Source: Didymodactylos carnosus (lineage: Eukaryota; Rotifera; Eurotatoria; Philodinida; Philodinidae). From it: 28,302 nt of DNA. A program made the translations under genes and the position numbers. How positions within the stretch are numbered: the stretch's first letter is position 1; each line of letters starts with the position of its first letter. The notes beneath the pieces were generated by a model. That model was given only the letters and a program-made list of their open reading frames with translations. It was not told the DNA's origin and searched no databases. Positions 24,057 through 28,302 of this stretch are shown one piece after another. The DNA lies in NCBI GenBank assembly GCA_905250885.1, contig CAJNOQ010001812.1, forward strand, positions 1 through 28,302, read 5' to 3'.

Positions 24057-26940
24057 TATATTATTAATTTCTTCAAATTCGTTTGATTTTAAGTCTAGAA
24101 TTTTATAGAATAAAATGTCTATTTGTCAGTTTCGTCACCTAAAATCAAAACTAATATGACTTTTAATAGAAGTAGTTTAGGATGCTGAAACGGGTCGAGA
24201 TAACTCTGTTTAGAGAATCTGTTGAGAATCCTTTGAATTTCTTTATGTTTCTGAGCTTCTCTCGATGTGGCTTATTAGAAACGATAAATGGTGTCATGTT
24301 TGACTTAGGAGAATGTGATGTATTACTATCCACTCAAGTACTAGTTATTCGTTCAAAAAGAGAAGAATAAAAATATTTCTATGGATTTAGTTTTAGATTG
24401 AGATTACGAAAAAGCATCACAAATAGAATATTGTTTCGAACGTCGACTGAAGCAAGGCATGATGTACGTTTTGTACGTTGGAAAAGAAAAGACAGTCTTG
24501 ATTTCTGAAAAATCTTTCGCCTACAGCCAAGGAATTGAATGAAGCGTAGATGAGCGTTATTCACAATCATATGTGAATCTGTTTTCTTGTTCTTGTAAGA
24601 AAAAATGTTCAATGCTGAAGCAATCCTTTCACATTTCATGTATATTATAACGGCGTCTAAAGAAGCTAATTCAATCAGCCGTAACGTTTCGATGCTATTT
24701 ATCGTCACTTTTGAAATCAATATTATATTTCACGATCAGGTGTTCTATTCAGACTTTTGTTTAATGATTTTATAAAAAGTTATGTTAAAGATATTTTTAT
24801 AAACTATGTGACCATGAAATAGTGGACTAAATGTTTCTACACAGGCGTGTCCAGCATTTGTTTTACTAATGAAAGTATTCAGTATTTGCCAGTACCTAAT
24901 TTAGTTCGTTTTCTTGTACAGTACATTCTGGATATTCTAAATACAGAAAGAAAAGGTGGCTTCCAGTTAGGCTTGCACCGATACGTATAATGTGATCGGT
25001 GTATTAGTATCAATAATATCGGTATCGCATTTAAAAAAATTTCTGAGGAAATTTTTTGTTTTTATTGTAGCATGAGCTCAAACTCATCTATTTTTCGGGG
25101 AATTCTATCAGTTGGTCCTGCACTGATTTTGTTCAAATTAAACCAGATGTCAGACACGAAACAAAAAAACTTTTTAAGATCATCTTATTATTCCATTGAT
25201 ATCTATTCTATTGTAAGATACGTTTTTCATGGATGCACACAACAGTGAGCCAGAGGGACTGATAGTAAGAATATCACGAAAATTGTCATAAACGAAGACA
25301 GTTCTTGCCATGTATATCATGACAACCGAAAGTTAAGAGACCATTTGAGATTAGACAACTTCCTAAGTTTCAAGCACGAAAAAAATAATTTTTTCCAAAA
25401 GATTTTTGCGAAGTGTGATATCGATACCGATACGATATGGTACCTACTTCGAGTTATGCTATTTTTCTCGACTTAACGATACTCATATTGAAAGGCAAAC
25501 TATCCTATATTGGGAGATTCTTCTCAGTTTTAATTACTTGGTTATGTATCATTGCGAATATTTTCAGCACAAATATGCTCGAATTGTTTAGACAAATGTA
25601 TGGTTAATGCAGAACAGCTTCTTTTGGTCATTTGAGCACATTTTTCTTCTACTACTGTTGAACAAAAAGTTCTCTCTACGCTAACAATTTATTATTATGT
25701 TCCTGCTGTTAATATAAATATGTAAACAAAAGTGACTTTTACTATCTGAGAAAAGACAAAAAAAACATGAATTATATTTAGTCATTTTTAATTCAACACT
25801 TATCTTCTTCTTCTGTCATTCTGAGTAGCTTTTTTAGAAAATATCATAAAATGTAAAATTTTTATTCTTTTTCAATTATATATACAATCAAAATACACGT
25901 TCCTTGAAGTTATCAAACGATGATTATATTCTAAATCAGATGAATGTCGTTGATTGACAGTGACAAGGATAGATCTTATCGGTTAAAGAATAAATTTTAT
26001 TATCTTATAAAAAAGAATTGTTTTTCTCATCTATGAAGGCAGAATCTATTTGCGAACTTTCTTAAAAATAAAAATAAATCATCAAACCAATATTTTACTA
26101 GTCGCTTTGAGTAAAATCCTTTTCCAAAGCATCATGTTCCTTCTATTAATAATTAGTTATCGAACGACATGTTCTCTTCAGAGAAAGAATTTTTCTATTT
26201 TCTCAAGAAAAAAAGAGAAGGAGAACTGTCTGTGTATCTTGATACTGTATACACAATAGCAAACATGTTTTTGCTCTGTAAAAGCCACATACTATCATAC
26301 GAAATATGTCTGAAAAACATATAAACTTAAGGTTTTTCTTTGTTATATTCTTGTACAGTTCATTTTTGTTAGAATGTTCTTTTCAAACATCGTTTCAACA
26401 GTTTAATATAAATTGTTCTGTTATCATTGTTTTTATAGTAGACATGAAGAAAAGAAACATACGAGAAGTAATAGTGACTGATACAAATGGAGATATAAAT
26501 TATCGAACTGGCAGACATCTAGTGTAGTTAAACATAGATGTATGCGTCATCTGAGTTATAGAATTAATATCTACATGCGGTAAAGAAAAAAGACAATTGT
26601 CCAATACAAATATGTATATTGAAAGAAAAAGAAAGAAGAAATTATACACACCTTTTTCTATAGAATTTGAGACTATTCAAGTTATATTAAACGTCAATTT
26701 AAGCACATTTGAATTTTATAGAAAAATTTCTTGAAATATTCTGGTGAATATAAATCAAATATTTTGTTCTTTGATATTTTAGATAAAAATTATTACTGCT
26801 CAGATAAACAAACTGTATATTTAATTTTGTATTTATTCTTCAAAAGATAAACGGTAAGATATAATGCACAACTATTGTCATCGAGCTTCAAATTATGAGA
26901 AGGCTAATTGCTTAAAGTCTTCTGTATTGAATTAGACATT
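24057..26940. other. Gene-poor AT-rich region
   Basis: I found no gene I can support. Open frames of 60-113 codons (for example 24379-24720 on the minus strand) have no family similarity, no splice continuity and the composition of their surroundings. A 73-codon frame at 26306-26527 (+) begins with a hydrophobic stretch resembling a signal peptide (FFFVIFLYSSFLLECSF), but nothing else supports it. One possible hAT-type repeat is listed separately. Confidence 0.45.
24968..25446. mobile_element. Possible hAT-type non-autonomous transposon remnant
   Basis: The left end reads taggcttgcaccgatacg and continues to aatatcggtatcgcattt. The right end holds gatatcgataccgatacgat, so GATACCGAT/ATCGGTATC words occur in inverted orientation about 370 nt apart. 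Such iterated ends after a TTGCACCGATAC-like start are familiar from hAT transposons of invertebrates. The match between ends is partial, I found no 8-bp target duplication, and no transposase is encoded inside. Confidence 0.3.
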
Positions 26941-27023
26941 CTTAGTAGGAGATTAACATATCGGCGGCGATATAGGTTACCGATAGCCTACTGTACTCTT
27001 CAAAAGTATCCAATTTTGTGTAT

Positions 27024-27049
27024 ATATAGCACTCACTGAATTCCGATCC
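27024..27049. repeat. Short direct repeat beside the ambiguous base (copy 1 of 2)
   Basis: The word tatagcactcactgaattccgatc ends just before the ambiguous base N at 27050. Nearly the same word, with a t-to-a change, occurs at 27152-27175 immediately after the duplicated golgin-like exon. The arrangement (word, N, exon copy, word) suggests two overlapping contigs joined imperfectly. Confidence 0.75.
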
Positions 27050-27050
27050 N
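27050..27050. other. Ambiguous base (N), possible contig junction
   Basis: This is the only N in the window. It sits exactly where a 101-nt segment, identical to 28202-28302, begins. The base at the equivalent place in the other copy (28201) is g. I infer a scaffold join or unresolved consensus; sequence to its left and right may not be contiguous in the genome. Confidence 0.7.
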
Positions 27051-27151
27051 TATACTTTTCCAACTGGCGGCTTATCCTCTACTTTTGAATCAACAGCATC
27101 GTCGCTCATCGTCAACTCTAAAAACAAGAATAAATCATATATCTTCCTAAA
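27051..27151 (-). repeat. Extra copy of the golgin-like gene's first exon
   Basis: These 101 nt are identical to 28202-28302, which runs off the window's right edge, so the true repeat may be longer. The copy contains the whole first coding exon (27109-27056: MSDDAVDSKVEDKPPVGK) with its start codon. In this copy the donor is cut at the N: GTATA is followed by N and unrelated sequence. It is either a recent tandem duplication (period 1151 nt) or an assembly artefact; zero divergence in non-coding flanks favours a very recent or artificial origin. Confidence 0.8.
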
Positions 27152-27691
27152 TATAGCACTCACTGAATACCGATCACCCAGCAAGTTTAAGCCTCTTTTA
27201 CTGAATGGTTCATGATATATAACCGTTTCATTTTTTTTTCCATAAAATGCTATTAACTCTTGATTCGAGAGGCATGAAATGTAGCCCTGACTCTCCTCTA
27301 TCTACACTATGAATTTTCTTTCCTGGCTCCTAATGTGTACTGAAAGACAGTTCTTTCGCGATCGAGGATCACTTTTGAAATATGAGGTTCTTTCTGGAAA
27401 AAATTTATAACTCAGCCTAGGAACATCATTTTGAAACATACGTGCGAATACGAACCTGAGGAACTAAGAGTTGATGCATACGCATACATTAGGAATATTA
27501 CACGGTTCTCTAAAACATTGAAGTCCGAGGCATAAAACTAACAAAATCCCTTCCCAACTATTCTCTCCCAGAAGAGACAAAAATAAATGTATGTATGTAG
27601 CAACTGTGGCAAAAATGGCAGAGTTTGCTACATTTCGTGTTCCAAATTCAAGCTTGAGAAGCGCACTTCGTTTGTGGTGAAAAATTAAAAA
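27152..27691. other. Spacer downstream of the golgin-like exons
   Basis: It holds the second copy of the tatagcactcactgaat word (27152-27175) and otherwise no recognisable gene. If the golgin-like gene continued normally, its next exons should lie here on the minus strand; I see no coiled-coil coding sequence with usable splice sites. Confidence 0.45.
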
Positions 27692-28260
27692 TTAGCTAAA
27701 AAAATGTGGTTTGTCCCGTTTTTCTTGTTGAAATGTTTTACAAGTTGATTTCAATGTCTCGTTCTGTAACTGGAAGCAATGCAGTTGTTCCTGTAGTATC
27801 TTTAATTGAAAAGAGGATATAGAAAAAAAAGACATATAATAGAAAACACTGATAGTTACGATAAGTTCATTTTGAATTTTTGTTTCTGCTTTCTTCAATT
27901 GGTCAATTTCTTCGTTTGATTTTGTCTGTTTTATGCGTTCATCATCAAGTTCATTTCGCAGTAATTCTTGCTCTTGACACAGGGTGACATTTGCAATCGT
28001 CAGTTCTAAAATAAAAAGTGAGCTTTAAATGTAAAATATGACAATTTATCAATTTATAAATACCACTGTTTTTTGCTTGATATTTTTTATTTTGCAATAC
28101 TTGAAGTTTAATGAGTTTCACTAATTCTTCTTTAGGCATTGCTTCCAGCTAAATTTAAGTATATAATATAAATAAAAATTACGAAGAAAACACAAGGTAA
28201 GTATACTTTTCCAACTGGCGGCTTATCCTCTACTTTTGAATCAACAGCATCGTCGCTCAT
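27692..28260 (-). CDS. Coiled-coil protein resembling the N-terminus of golgin GCC2 (GRIP family), short or truncated
   Basis: Exons in transcript order: 28260-28207, 28148-28064, 28005-27860, 27799-27692. Introns are 58, 58 and 60 nt, all GT-AG, frame intact, giving 130 residues. MSDDAVDSKVEDKPPVGK leads into LEAMPKEELVKLIKLQ, which resembles the conserved LPKEDLIKF-type start of GCC2/GCC185, a trans-Golgi coiled-coil tether. Then follows heptad-rich sequence (LRNELDDERIKQTKSNEEI, LKKAETKIQNELI, LQEQLHCFQLQNETLKS). Full-length GCC2 exceeds 1500 residues and ends in a GRIP domain; here a stop follows at 27692-27694. A donor-like GTAAAA after NETLKST (about 27741) could instead lead to further exons, but I found none before the doubtful junction at 27050. 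So this is the 5' part of a golgin-like gene, a truncated copy, or a separate small coiled-coil protein. Confidence 0.55.
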
Positions 28261-28302
28261 CGTCAACTCTAAAAACAAGAATAAATCATATATCTTCCTA
28301 AA

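Noticed and set aside
24379..24720. A 113-codon minus-strand frame
   Set aside because: No motif, no start context and no neighbouring exon in phase. Its composition is that of the surrounding non-coding DNA. It is long for chance but unsupported.
26306..26527. A 73-codon plus-strand frame starting with a hydrophobic stretch, possibly a small secreted peptide
   Set aside because: Phe/Leu/Ile-rich stretches are common in AT-rich non-coding DNA; there is no cysteine pattern, processing site or promoter to support it.

Overview
The window looks like nuclear DNA of an AT-rich, compact invertebrate genome. Genes are split by many short GT-AG introns (most 50-110 nt), genes lie a few kb apart on both strands, and a long secreted chitin-binding (peritrophin-type) protein is present. 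A bdelloid rotifer such as Rotaria or Adineta is my best guess. That is inference from gene style and composition; nothing in the sequence proves it. There are no bacterial operons, rRNA genes or CRISPR arrays, and I found no tRNA by eye.

Layout from left to right. 1-1605: repeat-rich upstream DNA. 1606-5335 (+): an 11-exon gene for mitochondrial L-threonine 3-dehydrogenase (TDH), with a large foldback inverted repeat in intron 3. 5773-11118 (-): a convergent gene of at least 13 exons for a roughly 1446-residue protein with Thr tracts and ten type-2 chitin-binding domains; its signal-peptide exon may lie at 11793-11853. 11119-14602: gene-poor AT-rich DNA. 14667-17263 (+): a two-exon gene for an 844-residue Tyr/Gln/Pro-rich protein of unknown function with internal duplications. 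17865-18733 (-): the last five exons of an unrecognised small gene. 20271-20418: a MITE-like inverted repeat. 20729-22736 (+): a complete nine-exon ALG3 gene (ER mannosyltransferase of N-glycan precursor assembly). 22962-24056: a stop-depleted frame that may be a decayed gene. 24057-26940: nothing convincing apart from a possible hAT-type repeat. 27024-28302: an ambiguous base at 27050, short duplicated segments, and the 5' exons of a coiled-coil gene (-) resembling the N-terminus of golgin GCC2; its first exon occurs twice, 1151 nt apart.

The genes do not form a pathway: one is mitochondrial amino-acid catabolism, one extracellular chitin matrix, one ER glycosylation, one probably Golgi tethering. 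I rebuilt the exon structures by hand from reading-frame continuity, GT/AG boundaries and family conservation. For TDH, the chitin-binding gene and ALG3 the exon lengths sum to an intact frame. I found no clear new biological system. The items most worth checking are the unknown Gln/Pro/Tyr-rich protein, the intronic foldback, the decayed frame, the in-frame 57-nt intron, and the possible assembly fault at the right end.
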